Shown one piece after another: positions 1 through 7,211 of a stretch of 14,830 nt of DNA. The notes beneath the pieces are model-generated. The model saw nothing but the letters and a program-made list of their open reading frames with translations, did no database searches and was not told the DNA's origin. The position numbers and the translations under genes are program-made. Origin of the DNA: Candidatus Poseidoniaceae archaeon (lineage in GTDB: Archaea; Thermoplasmatota; Poseidoniia; Poseidoniales; Poseidoniaceae); the NCBI GenBank assembly GCA_022451835.1, contig JAKUNX010000033.1:1-14830 (forward strand), read 5' to 3'. Position 1 is the first letter of the stretch, and each line of letters starts with the position of its first letter.

Positions 1-1
1 A

Positions 2-853
2 CAAAATATCAAGGTCAAGGTTAGTCCGCCTATTGTTGTTTATCGAGAAGGTATTGAAGGAAATAATCACGGCAGACCTTTCGAAGGAAAGTCACCAAAT
101 AGGCACAACAGATTTTACTTTGAAATTGAACAACTTCCTGCTGAAGTAATTGAAGCACTAAAAGCTGGTGAGTTGGGTGATGGGCCTGTTAGAAGTAAAG
201 ACGCCAAGGAAGTTGGAAACAAATTCGGTGAATATGGAATGGACAAAGATTTGATGCGCAAGATTTACGCAATCAAAGGTACTAATGTCCTTGTTAATGA
301 CACAAAGGGTATTCAAAACCTTCACGAAACTCGTGAATTAATCATTGAAGCATTCAATGAAGTTTGTGTTAAAGGACCAATTGCTGATGAACCGGTACAA
401 GGAATGTTCGTTAGACTGGTAGATGCTAAGTTGCACGAAGACGCAATTCACAGAGGTCCAGCTCAAACAATACCTGCGGTTAGAAACGGTATCAAAGGTG
501 CAATGGTTCGTGCTAGAACCATCATTTTAGAACCAATGCAGAAAGCATTCGTTTCCGTACCTAATGACTGGCTTGGACAAGTTACTAGAGAAGTTACAAA
601 CCGAAGAGGTATTATCGAAGACATGCCATCTGATGGAGACGTAACTACTGTAGTAGGAATTATTCCAATTGCTGAAACCTTTGGTTTCTCCAATGACATT
701 AGAGCAGCGTCTCAAGGTAGAGCTGTATGGAACACTGAGAACCTTGGATTTGACCCACTTCCTCCACAACTATTTGACAAGGTAGTTGGAGAGATTAGAA
801 CTCGTAAGGGACTTAAGCCTGAACCAAATCCAGAATCTTACTATTCTGACTGA
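2..853 (+). CDS. fusA: Archaeal translation elongation factor 2 (aEF-2), C-terminal part, 5' truncated by window
   Basis: This is the GTPase that moves tRNA and mRNA through the ribosome after peptide transfer. Only the last 283 residues are inside the window. The reading frame is open from base 2, so the TTG at 173 is not the start. The visible part covers the end of domain III, domain IV and domain V. Domain IV carries LHEDAIHRGPAQ, and its histidine (codon 449-451) is the site modified to diphthamide in archaea and eukaryotes. Domain V has RGIIEDMPSDGD, VVGIIPIAETFGFSNDIRAAS and the usual tail ending in RTRKGLKPEP. The GTP-binding G domain lies upstream, outside the window. A MOSC gene begins 5 bases after the stop and is probably co-transcribed. 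Identification is very secure. Confidence 0.97.
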   Translation, partial: QNIKVKVSPPIVVYREGIEGNNHGRPFEGKSPNRHNRFYFEIEQLPAEVIEALKAGELGDGPVRSKDAKEVGNKFGEYGMDKDLMRKIYAIKGTNVLVNDTKGIQNLHETRELIIEAFNEVCVKGPIADEPVQGMFVRLVDAKLHEDAIHRGPAQTIPAVRNGIKGAMVRARTIILEPMQKAFVSVPNDWLGQVTREVTNRRGIIEDMPSDGDVTTVVGIIPIAETFGFSNDIRAASQGRAVWNTENLGFDPLPPQLFDKVVGEIRTRKGLKPEPNPESYYSD

Positions 854-858
854 GCAAC

Positions 859-1320
859 ATGCTAGCCAAAGTTACTGGCTTACACACCTCTAATGGCGGA
901 GTGCCAAAGACTCCTGTAGATTCCTTAGAAGTCACAGTAAATGGCTGTGTTGGTGACAAGCAGAATGATTTGAAACATCATGGTGGTATAGATAAAGCAG
1001 TTTGTATATTCCAACAAGAAATTATTGAGCAATTGAACCAAGAAGGACACCCTATCACTGCTGGAAGTACAGGTGAAAATATTCTAATTCAAGGTCTTGC
1101 AATCGGTGACATTAAACCTGGATCAGTGATTAAATTCCCAAATGTTCAACTTATGATTACTCAAGATGCTCCACCTTGTAAAACAATCAAGGAATCATTT
1201 CTTAATGGATACTTTAACTCTATTTCTCATACTAAATCACCAAATCATACTCGATGGTATGCTAAGGTAATTGAAGAGGGTTCAGTTAGATTGAATGATA
1301 CTATCGAAGTAATCAACTAA
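859..1320 (+). CDS. Stand-alone MOSC domain protein
   Basis: The whole 153-residue protein is a MOSC (Mo cofactor sulfurase C-terminal) domain of the small YiiM-like kind. Visible family features are GDKQND (residues 32-37), HHGG (40-43) followed by the DKAVCIF strand, AGSTGENI (68-75), and the conserved cysteine in APPCKTI (Cys107). In the family this cysteine is thought to carry sulfur or to bind a metal-sulfur group, and bacterial relatives YcbX and YiiM detoxify N-hydroxylated compounds using molybdenum cofactor. The substrate here is unknown. The ATG follows the aEF-2 stop by 5 bases, so it probably reads through from the EF-2 promoter. No Shine-Dalgarno sequence is evident. Its 3' end overlaps the convergent isomerase-synthase gene by 8 bases. 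No molybdenum-cofactor gene lies nearby. Confidence 0.88.
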   Translation: MLAKVTGLHTSNGGVPKTPVDSLEVTVNGCVGDKQNDLKHHGGIDKAVCIFQQEIIEQLNQEGHPITAGSTGENILIQGLAIGDIKPGSVIKFPNVQLMITQDAPPCKTIKESFLNGYFNSISHTKSPNHTRWYAKVIEEGSVRLNDTIEVIN

Positions 1321-3133
1321 TTCTCTTTAATTGGTAATCTGTTAATTCTCGCAGAGCCAATAATGCTGGACTCTCTGGTAAGCGATCTAAGCATGCATGG
1401 GCTCTTTTGTGATACATTTCCGCTTTTTCTCTGGCATAGTCTACTGAACCAATAGTGTTTAGTGCAGCTAAACCAAGATCGATTTCTGCTTGGGTTGCAG
1501 AATCTCCTTTACCAAGTACAGCCTTGATATCATTTAGGTCTGGTGAATCTTCTTGTGATAGTGCGTGAATTACCATTAGTGTTCTCTTTCCTTGGGCTAA
1601 ATCAGAACCTGCTGGTTTACCAAGAGTATCTGAATCGGATAGTACATCAATTAAATCATCCATTAATTGGAAACAAAGCCCAACAGCAAGACCCCAATCT
1701 GCCATACATTGTATGGTCTCATCATCTGCCCCAGACATACGGGAACCTATCTCAGCACATGTAAGAAACATGACTGCTGTTTTGCCTTCAATCATTTCGA
1801 AATAATCACTCTCAGATACAGCGATTCTATCTTCAAATTCAATATCTAATTGCTGTCCTTCACTAACTCGTCTGACCATCCAAGCCAAACGGTTTACCAT
1901 CGCACCTACATCCTTGTGTTCAAGACCCTTGGCTCCAACTAATCTCTCAAAGGCAATCGCTAACATAGCATCACCCGCATTAATTGCTGTTGGCAAACCA
2001 TATTCTATGTGAACCGCATTAAGGCCTCTTCTAGTATCATCATCATCCATAATATCATCATGAACTAAAGTAAAATTGTGAACGATTTCAATTGCTGCTC
2101 CAACATCCAATAAACCTGAATGAGAATCACCCACTGCTTTTCCAACCAACCATGGCAATGTTGCTCTAAGTCTTTTGCCTCCACCATCAATCAAATGCAT
2201 CATAGCACTTGATAACCGAGAATGTTTTGAAGCACAAAGACTGTCAGAAATCCTCTTTTCAACAAGTGGCTTTACTTCCATTATCGACGTGCTTAAACCA
2301 GCGCCAGTTGCATAAGTCAACATATGTGAAACGTCTCCCATGTCATGAATCATACCGTCTCTTAATCCAAGCAATTTTTGCTCATCACCAATACAACTCC
2401 ACCATTCATCAGTCATCACTTGAGCCGCAATGCATCTAAACCAAGGGGCAATTTCGCCATCAATTTCTATTTCATCAATTAATATTGATTCCAACTCTTG
2501 TTGACTAACCCACTTGAAATCCGAAACTTCATTTTTGTTGATTGAAAGATTTACATCTGCTTGAATTACCAAAATGTGATCAATCTCTCGCTCAATCCAA
2601 TCCTCATTCATCCTTGCTGAATACATCATTTTGGTAATGAAATGAAAATCTTCTAACTTTAATTCACTTGGATCTATACCAAGTTCTTGGTGTAGCTTTC
2701 TTATCGCTGCACGTTTTACACCCAATGAATCTTTCAATTCTGATTCTTCGGCAGAATTTAATGGATGTGAGCAACATGAGTTTGCCCAAACACCTGGAAA
2801 TGTAACTTTATCATCGGCTCTTTTTTGCAACAATAGTCTGTTTTCACTATCAAATAATAACACACTAAAAGCTCTATGAAGTAAACCTGCTTCAAAATGA
2901 GCAGAAACCTTTGACGCTTGACCGATTTCATTATCATCTTCATCAACTAGTATTACCGCTTCCGACATTAGGGATATTTGCTCTTCATCTGCTGATTTAT
3001 CAATCAACATCTGCCTCATATCATCGTCGATTGTAACCGACGGAACATCATCTATTTGGTATCCAGCCAAGTCATCACCATACCTTGCACTTGAACTCAA
3101 TAAATGAATAGTTCCCCTATTAAGGAACTTCAA
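1313..3133 (-). CDS. Bifunctional fusion: type I isopentenyl-diphosphate isomerase + geranylgeranyl diphosphate synthase
   Basis: A single 606-residue frame joins two consecutive isoprenoid enzymes. Residues about 57-245 are a Nudix-type IPP isomerase (IPP to DMAPP): metal-site His79 and His86 (GLLHRAFSVLLF), catalytic Cys121 and His123 in NSCCSHP, RAAIRKLHQELGI, Glu181/Glu183 in EREIDHIL, and PWFR. Residues about 285-606 are a trans-prenyltransferase that extends DMAPP with IPP: GGGKRLR (317-323), first Asp-rich motif DDIMD (359-363), second DDLID (492-496). Phe354, five residues before the first motif, is the position that limits chain length in archaeal GGPP synthases, so C20 product is likely. 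The start used is a TTG overlapping the kinase stop by 4 bases (TTGA), which implies coupling. The first ~55 residues match nothing I know, so ATG at 3019 or 2965 remains possible. No stop or frameshift separates the halves. Confidence 0.93.
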   Translation of the reverse strand: MKFLNRGTIHLLSSSARYGDDLAGYQIDDVPSVTIDDDMRQMLIDKSADEEQISLMSEAVILVDEDDNEIGQASKVSAHFEAGLLHRAFSVLLFDSENRLLLQKRADDKVTFPGVWANSCCSHPLNSAEESELKDSLGVKRAAIRKLHQELGIDPSELKLEDFHFITKMMYSARMNEDWIEREIDHILVIQADVNLSINKNEVSDFKWVSQQELESILIDEIEIDGEIAPWFRCIAAQVMTDEWWSCIGDEQKLLGLRDGMIHDMGDVSHMLTYATGAGLSTSIMEVKPLVEKRISDSLCASKHSRLSSAMMHLIDGGGKRLRATLPWLVGKAVGDSHSGLLDVGAAIEIVHNFTLVHDDIMDDDDTRRGLNAVHIEYGLPTAINAGDAMLAIAFERLVGAKGLEHKDVGAMVNRLAWMVRRVSEGQQLDIEFEDRIAVSESDYFEMIEGKTAVMFLTCAEIGSRMSGADDETIQCMADWGLAVGLCFQLMDDLIDVLSDSDTLGKPAGSDLAQGKRTLMVIHALSQEDSPDLNDIKAVLGKGDSATQAEIDLGLAALNTIGSVDYAREKAEMYHKRAHACLDRLPESPALLALRELTDYQLKRIS

Positions 3134-3945
3134 TTACTGAATATTTGTGTACCTATTGTAGGTACACCAGTACATGCATCAAGCAAACGCTGAGAATATT
3201 CACCATTGATTATGAATACGTCGATGCCAAATGCTGCAACTTCTGCACCCCTAGTGGCCTTCAATCCTATTCCACCAGTAACATCAATTTCTGAGTGGTG
3301 AACGCCTGAAAATTCCACATTTGGCGACCACTTGTCAATTAAATCATCAGCAGTAGCTTCTTCTGGTGGTCTTCTAAGAATTCCATCTACTCCTTTAACA
3401 GCAAAAATCAACCTAGATACATTTGGAACATCTTGACATATTCTTACTACTAAATCATCACCAGATAGTATTCCAAATTCACCAACATCACAATCTACTA
3501 CATCACCAAAAGTGATTAAGACTTCATTGCTTGAATCAAATCGATCAACTATATTTCCACTGAAATTACTACCCGTATTTCTAACCCACTTGTGTGGAGG
3601 ATGAGAAATTGTTGAAATTCCTTTTTCAGAAAAGGAATTTTTTATTATTGAATTTAAAGTAAGCATTTCTTTACGTACTATGCTAACAGCCTGTATTTGA
3701 GATTCACAATCCTCTTGTGGAGAGAAATCATGAGTTGATAATAAACCTTCATTTAGTCGCCAATGTTTAGCTCTCAGATGACCGAATGAACCTGCACCAT
3801 GAACAACAATTACTCGCAAACCTTGTTGTAAACAATTTGCCACAACATCTACTAAATCATCAATTATATCAATTTCAGGCGTACACATTTGAGACTTGTT
3901 AGTGATTAGTCCACCTCCGAACTTAATCACCACGACCTCAGACAT
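3130..3945 (-). CDS. ipk: Isopentenyl phosphate kinase (IPK)
   Basis: The enzyme phosphorylates isopentenyl phosphate to isopentenyl diphosphate with ATP, the last activation step of the archaeal alternative mevalonate routes. It belongs to the amino-acid kinase fold. Counting from ATG 3945 (271 residues), the nucleotide loop is IKFGGGLITNK (7-17), the substrate loop HGAGSFGH lies at 49-56 with the diagnostic histidine at 56, and SGDD (161-164) and DVTGGI (221-226) are in their family positions. The third glycine of KFGGG replaces the serine common in KxGGS. A GTG 42 bases upstream (3987) would add 14 residues before the first strand; ATG 3945 is preferred because family members begin just before this strand. 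It is the first gene of a two-gene operon whose next member consumes its product. The upstream gap to the divergent zinc-ribbon gene is about 50 bases. Confidence 0.93.
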   Translation of the reverse strand: MSEVVVIKFGGGLITNKSQMCTPEIDIIDDLVDVVANCLQQGLRVIVVHGAGSFGHLRAKHWRLNEGLLSTHDFSPQEDCESQIQAVSIVRKEMLTLNSIIKNSFSEKGISTISHPPHKWVRNTGSNFSGNIVDRFDSSNEVLITFGDVVDCDVGEFGILSGDDLVVRICQDVPNVSRLIFAVKGVDGILRRPPEEATADDLIDKWSPNVEFSGVHHSEIDVTGGIGLKATRGAEVAAFGIDVFIINGEYSQRLLDACTGVPTIGTQIFSN

Positions 3946-3995
3946 ATACTGGCCAATAGTTGACCACTCAATAGCGTTATGACTCACAAGGATTC

Positions 3996-4361
3996 ATGAA
4001 CAAGATGATACACGTTGGTAATATGGCAGAGGGGCCTTTGGTTGAAGAATTCATGCGCCATCTACAGGCTGGTTTAGATGAGGCCATGGAAATTGATGAT
4101 GAAATTGAGCGAAATGACAGGATTCTTCAATTAGAAATTGCAATCCAAGAAGCTATTATTTTCAACAATCGTTACCAAGAATTGGTCAGTCATGGAATTG
4201 ATCCATTGGTATTGGTCAAGCAAAAAGATGGTGAAGAAATGCCGCCGCCTGTAACTAAGTCTCAAGCACTAACTTTGGGAGTATCTACCTGCACAAAATG
4301 TGGTGCAACATTAGATCCAGATTTAGATTTCTGTCCGGCATGTGGTGAAATCCAAAAGTAG
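3996..4361 (+). CDS. Small zinc-ribbon protein, function unknown
   Basis: This is a 121-residue acidic protein that I do not recognise. Residues about 12-65 are predicted helical and rich in Glu, Ile and Leu (for example RILQLEIAIQEAI), possibly a helical hairpin or short coiled coil. A linker with PPPVTKSQ leads to a C-terminal zinc ribbon, Cys99-x2-Cys102 and Cys113-x2-Cys116 (CTKCGATLDPDLDFCPACG). There is no signal peptide or membrane segment. AAGGA stands 3 bases before ATG 3996; ATG 4005 and ATG 4023 (MAEGPLVEEF) are alternative starts, and the last gives a tidy helical N-terminus. It is divergent from ipk and ends 2 bases from the end of convergent kptA. The arrangement suggests a nucleic-acid or protein adaptor, but nothing more specific can be said. 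Confidence 0.75.
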   Translation: MNKMIHVGNMAEGPLVEEFMRHLQAGLDEAMEIDDEIERNDRILQLEIAIQEAIIFNNRYQELVSHGIDPLVLVKQKDGEEMPPPVTKSQALTLGVSTCTKCGATLDPDLDFCPACGEIQK

Positions 4362-4363
4362 AA

Positions 4364-5065
4364 TCACTCTTCTTCTTCTGCTTCCCACTTAGCAATAATT
4401 TCAACTATTACTGGGTCATCTTCTTCAACTTGATAAAGATAATCAGATGGCATATCAGTAGTCAAAAATACTGATTTGCCTGCTCGGAAAATTGTATTTC
4501 CATCTGCAATAGCCCTGGTAGTATCTACTTCGATGATTGCTGGTCTATCTATTCTAACATGTCCCGCTTCCATAGCCTTGTTGATGGTTTTGGACAAATG
4601 AACATGTTGCCTGTCACCTGCGGTAATTCCAAGTTCAAGAATTGTAGGTACTTGATCTGGCTCACACGGCCAGTATAATTCTTCGGGGATATCATCAGTT
4701 GGTAAATCAAGTTCTAATTCGATAGAGTGGCCGTAAGTAGCCCTTATCATTTCACCTTCAACTTGATATCGACCTTTTTCATCAGAGTTAGCAATTGCTT
4801 CAAAATGCCATCCCCTTAACCAGTGATAATGTCTTCTTTGGTTAGAAATTGCATCTGATAATTCCCTAGTATTTACCCATCCGTTGATATCCATATCAAC
4901 ACCGAATTTTTCTGGTGCGTGTCTCAAAACGAGTGCTAGAATTCTACCTAATGACTGGGCTTCGCGGTCACTCATTATGAACTTGCCTTCTTGATTGCAT
5001 ACAGGGCAGTTACTACCTATGAAGAATTTAGTTTCACACCCGTTGTCTCTACATTGCCTTAGCAT
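4364..5065 (-). CDS. kptA: RNA 2'-phosphotransferase, archaeal KptA/Tpt1 type with N-terminal zinc ribbon
   Basis: KptA/Tpt1 removes a 2'-phosphate from RNA by transferring it to NAD+, giving ADP-ribose 1'',2''-cyclic phosphate. In fungi this finishes tRNA splicing; the archaeal substrate is unsettled. The 233-residue protein starts with a zinc ribbon (Cys5, Cys10, Cys20, Cys23), usual in archaeal members. Next come LALVLRHAPEKFG (Arg48-His49), GWVNTREL, NSDEKGRYQVEG, IRATYGHS (Arg108) and DRQHVHLS (Arg152). These give the Arg-His-Arg-Arg set known to be catalytic in Tpt1. Like other archaeal forms, as I recall them, it lacks the YHGT motif of bacterial and fungal enzymes (YWPC here). The tail is acidic (EAEEEE). 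It is transcribed alone, sharing a ~118-base upstream gap with the divergent thiolase. Confidence 0.93.
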   Translation of the reverse strand: MLRQCRDNGCETKFFIGSNCPVCNQEGKFIMSDREAQSLGRILALVLRHAPEKFGVDMDINGWVNTRELSDAISNQRRHYHWLRGWHFEAIANSDEKGRYQVEGEMIRATYGHSIELELDLPTDDIPEELYWPCEPDQVPTILELGITAGDRQHVHLSKTINKAMEAGHVRIDRPAIIEVDTTRAIADGNTIFRAGKSVFLTTDMPSDYLYQVEEDDPVIVEIIAKWEAEEEE

Positions 5066-5183
5066 GATTCTAGGCGGAGAGACTTTGTTATTAGTATCTA
5101 CGGAAAATAATCACACCGTTTTACTAAACATTTAGGTGCTGTTTAACCGCTTCAATCAAATGCTTCTTGCTCTTGGGACTGTT
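5066..5183. promoter_or_regulatory. Divergent intergenic region between kptA and the thiolase operon
   Basis: This 118-base gap must hold the promoters for kptA (leftward) and the thiolase operon (rightward). It is AT-rich around 5104-5135, but I see no convincing TATA box with a purine-rich BRE on either strand. No Shine-Dalgarno sequence precedes either ATG, consistent with leaderless or short-leader transcripts. The limits assume that ATG 5184 is the thiolase start. Confidence 0.4.
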
Positions 5184-6356
5184 ATGGTTGACGTAGGCAT
5201 CATAGGTGCTGGCCAAACAAAATATGGCAACCATCAACTTGGCATGAAGGGAATGTGGGCAGAAGCCGCAAGAAATGCTTTCAACAGTGTTGACAAAGAT
5301 TTTCATCCCAATCAAATAGATGAGGCTTTTATTGGTAGCGTCGCATTTGGTGGCGGACAACTAGGTAATACTGCAGCATTACTAACCGAACACTCAGGGA
5401 TGCAAGGAAAGCCTGTTCGTCGAGTAGAAAATGCCTGTGCGTCTTCAGGTTTTGCATTGCGAGACGCATGGATGGCGATAAAGAGTGGTCAAGCAGATAT
5501 CGTAGTTGCAGGTGGTATTGAGAAAATGAATGACTTAACACCAGAGAGAAAGCGATTTTGGCTTGGTGTATCTGGAGATACAGAATGGGAAAGATTAGCT
5601 GGACTTACTTTTCCAGGCACTTATGCTTTGATGGCACGTAGATATTTTCACGAATTTGACTCAACTCATGATGACCTAGTGAACATTAGCGTGAAAAATC
5701 ATTTCCATGGGCTTGAAAATCATTTTGCTCATATTCGTAAAGATGTCAGTTTTGATAAGGCGAAAAATGGATTTATGGTAGCAGACCCATTGACATTGTA
5801 CGATTGTTGCCCAACATCTGATGGTGCTTCATGTGTTATTCTTGCTGCGGATCACGTAGTAAAACAATTCACTGATGATCCAATTTGGATTAATTCATCT
5901 ACTGCAGCCTCTGATTACTTAGCACTTCATGACAGGCCATCTATTACTCAATTGCTTGCAACTCAAATGGCTGCAAAGCGAGCTTATTCGATGGCTGGAA
6001 TAAAACCAAATGATATTGATTTAGCAGAAGTTCATGATTGTTTTACCATTGCAGAATTATTGGCTACTGAAGATCTTGGATTTGCTAATCGTGGTGAAGG
6101 TGGATTATTTGCTAGAGAAGGTAGAGGAAGAAGAAATGAAGGCAATACCTGCATCAACCCAAGTGGTGGATTGAAATCTAAAGGCCATCCTTTAGGTGCA
6201 ACCGGAACCGGGCAAACTGTAGAAATTTTCAAGCAACTACGCGGTGAAGTTGAATCAATAAGACAAGTTAGAGATGCTGAAACTGCATTGAGCCATAATG
6301 TCGGAGGTTCTGGTGCAACTTGTGCAGTTCATGTTTATGGGAGGGATAGAACATGA
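5184..6356 (+). CDS. Archaeal acetyl-CoA acetyltransferase (SCP2-type thiolase)
   Basis: A 390-residue thiolase of the archaeal/SCP-x type. In the archaeal mevalonate pathway it condenses two acetyl-CoA to acetoacetyl-CoA, usually in a complex with HMG-CoA synthase bridged by a DUF35 protein. Counting from ATG 5184, the nucleophile is Cys85 in VENACASSG. EVHDCFTIAEL follows (His284), then GGLKSKGHPLGATGTGQ (His335), and SHNVGGSGAT replaces the CxGGGxG loop of classical thiolases, as expected for this branch. The start MVDVGIIGAGQTKYG matches the family's first strand. Upstream in-frame GTG (5136) and ATG (5160) would add residues with no family match. Its stop overlaps the next ATG (ATGA), so the DUF35 partner is translationally coupled. 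No HMG-CoA synthase is adjacent, so a catabolic or other thiolase role is not excluded. Confidence 0.9.
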   Translation: MVDVGIIGAGQTKYGNHQLGMKGMWAEAARNAFNSVDKDFHPNQIDEAFIGSVAFGGGQLGNTAALLTEHSGMQGKPVRRVENACASSGFALRDAWMAIKSGQADIVVAGGIEKMNDLTPERKRFWLGVSGDTEWERLAGLTFPGTYALMARRYFHEFDSTHDDLVNISVKNHFHGLENHFAHIRKDVSFDKAKNGFMVADPLTLYDCCPTSDGASCVILAADHVVKQFTDDPIWINSSTAASDYLALHDRPSITQLLATQMAAKRAYSMAGIKPNDIDLAEVHDCFTIAELLATEDLGFANRGEGGLFAREGRGRRNEGNTCINPSGGLKSKGHPLGATGTGQTVEIFKQLRGEVESIRQVRDAETALSHNVGGSGATCAVHVYGRDRT

Positions 6357-7171
6357 GTGATGTGCAAAAATGGCAGGGTTATTTGATCAAAAGCCAAGGT
6401 GATAATCACTTGATTTGCTCTCCTTGGATTTTGGATGGTTCGTGTGTTTTTGGCCATGATAGCGATTATACCACTTTAGCAATATCCTTACTAAGATATC
6501 TTTCTATAGATTTTGAAACCTCAACACTGACCAATATTGATGAGAAGATTTCGCAAGAAACCTTACTAGCATCAACTGATTTTGTCACGGGGAATGAAGG
6601 TTTTACCATAACTTGTAATGATGATGCTTCAGTTAGCATATTCTTGGATAGTCATAATTCAATTGAATTGCCAACTGATGAAATGGGCGATATTAATTCA
6701 GACATTTACCATCAAATAACCAATGCATGGCAAGATGAATTCAATGTAAATAATATCTCTCAGGGTGCTTATGTTTCTTCGCAACAGTATAATCAAAATC
6801 TTGATTCGCGATTATCTCTTGTAGCCCAAGATAATGGTCAACTAATTTGGCCTCAGCGACAAATGGATGCTGGGGGAAATGATATTCAAGATAAAAAAAT
6901 ACGCATAAAACCATTTGGAAAAGTAACTACTTGGACAAAGTTAAGCGCTGCTGGAGCACCATCGGAATTTGCAATTAGAGCACCTATTTTGGGAGGAGTT
7001 TGTACTGTTATGATCGAGATGTTAGACGGGCCAAAAGGTGTGTTTTTACAAGTTGACGACCAAAATTTAACTCCTCAAATCGGTGATTCAGCCGAAATTG
7101 TTGTTAGAAGGCTTTACGCACAAGAAGGAGTAATTAGATACGGCGCGAAAGCCATTATTACTAATCGCTAA
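6353..7171 (+). CDS. DUF35-like OB-fold thiolase partner with degenerate zinc ribbon and unknown N-terminal domain
   Basis: Residues about 188-268 match the DUF35 OB-fold pattern: FGKVTTWTKL, a strand carrying VMIEMLDGPKGVFLQVDD, IGDSAEIVVRRLY, and IRYGAKAI. In archaea such proteins hold thiolase and HMG-CoA synthase together and help pass acetoacetyl-CoA. Family members normally carry a four-cysteine rubredoxin-like ribbon just before the OB fold. The matching stretch here (residues 159-186, including NGQLIWPQRQMDAGGND) keeps the spacing but has no cysteine. The first ~155 residues are acidic, without membrane segments, and match nothing I know. The protein has 272 residues against roughly 130-150 for a typical DUF35 protein. 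The ATG overlaps the thiolase stop by 4 bases (ATGA), which supports a direct partnership with that enzyme. Confidence 0.75.
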   Translation: MSDVQKWQGYLIKSQGDNHLICSPWILDGSCVFGHDSDYTTLAISLLRYLSIDFETSTLTNIDEKISQETLLASTDFVTGNEGFTITCNDDASVSIFLDSHNSIELPTDEMGDINSDIYHQITNAWQDEFNVNNISQGAYVSSQQYNQNLDSRLSLVAQDNGQLIWPQRQMDAGGNDIQDKKIRIKPFGKVTTWTKLSAAGAPSEFAIRAPILGGVCTVMIEMLDGPKGVFLQVDDQNLTPQIGDSAEIVVRRLYAQEGVIRYGAKAIITNR

Positions 7172-7211
7172 ATTGCAAAGCATTCATAGAAAAAATCCCC
7201 ATAGGCTAATC

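Noticed and set aside
463..769. Minus-strand open frames inside aEF-2
   Set aside because: They are antisense to highly conserved EF-2 domains IV and V and their products look like random translation.
173..853. TTG at 173 as the start of a short EF-2-like protein
   Set aside because: The same frame is open to base 2 with EF-2 sequence, so the gene is cut by the window rather than starting there.
2209..2439. Plus-strand open frames inside the isomerase-synthase gene (also 1543-1849)
   Set aside because: They lie wholly within a gene with clear enzyme motifs, show no recognisable protein pattern and have no promoter or ribosome-binding site.
3946..3987. GTG-initiated 14-residue extension of isopentenyl phosphate kinase
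   Set aside because: It places extra sequence before the first strand of the kinase fold, where the family normally starts, and ATG 3945 fits better.
4364..5065. Missing YHGT motif in KptA as a sign of lost activity
   Set aside because: Archaeal KptA proteins with the N-terminal zinc ribbon generally lack this motif as I recall, and the Arg-His-Arg-Arg catalytic set is intact.
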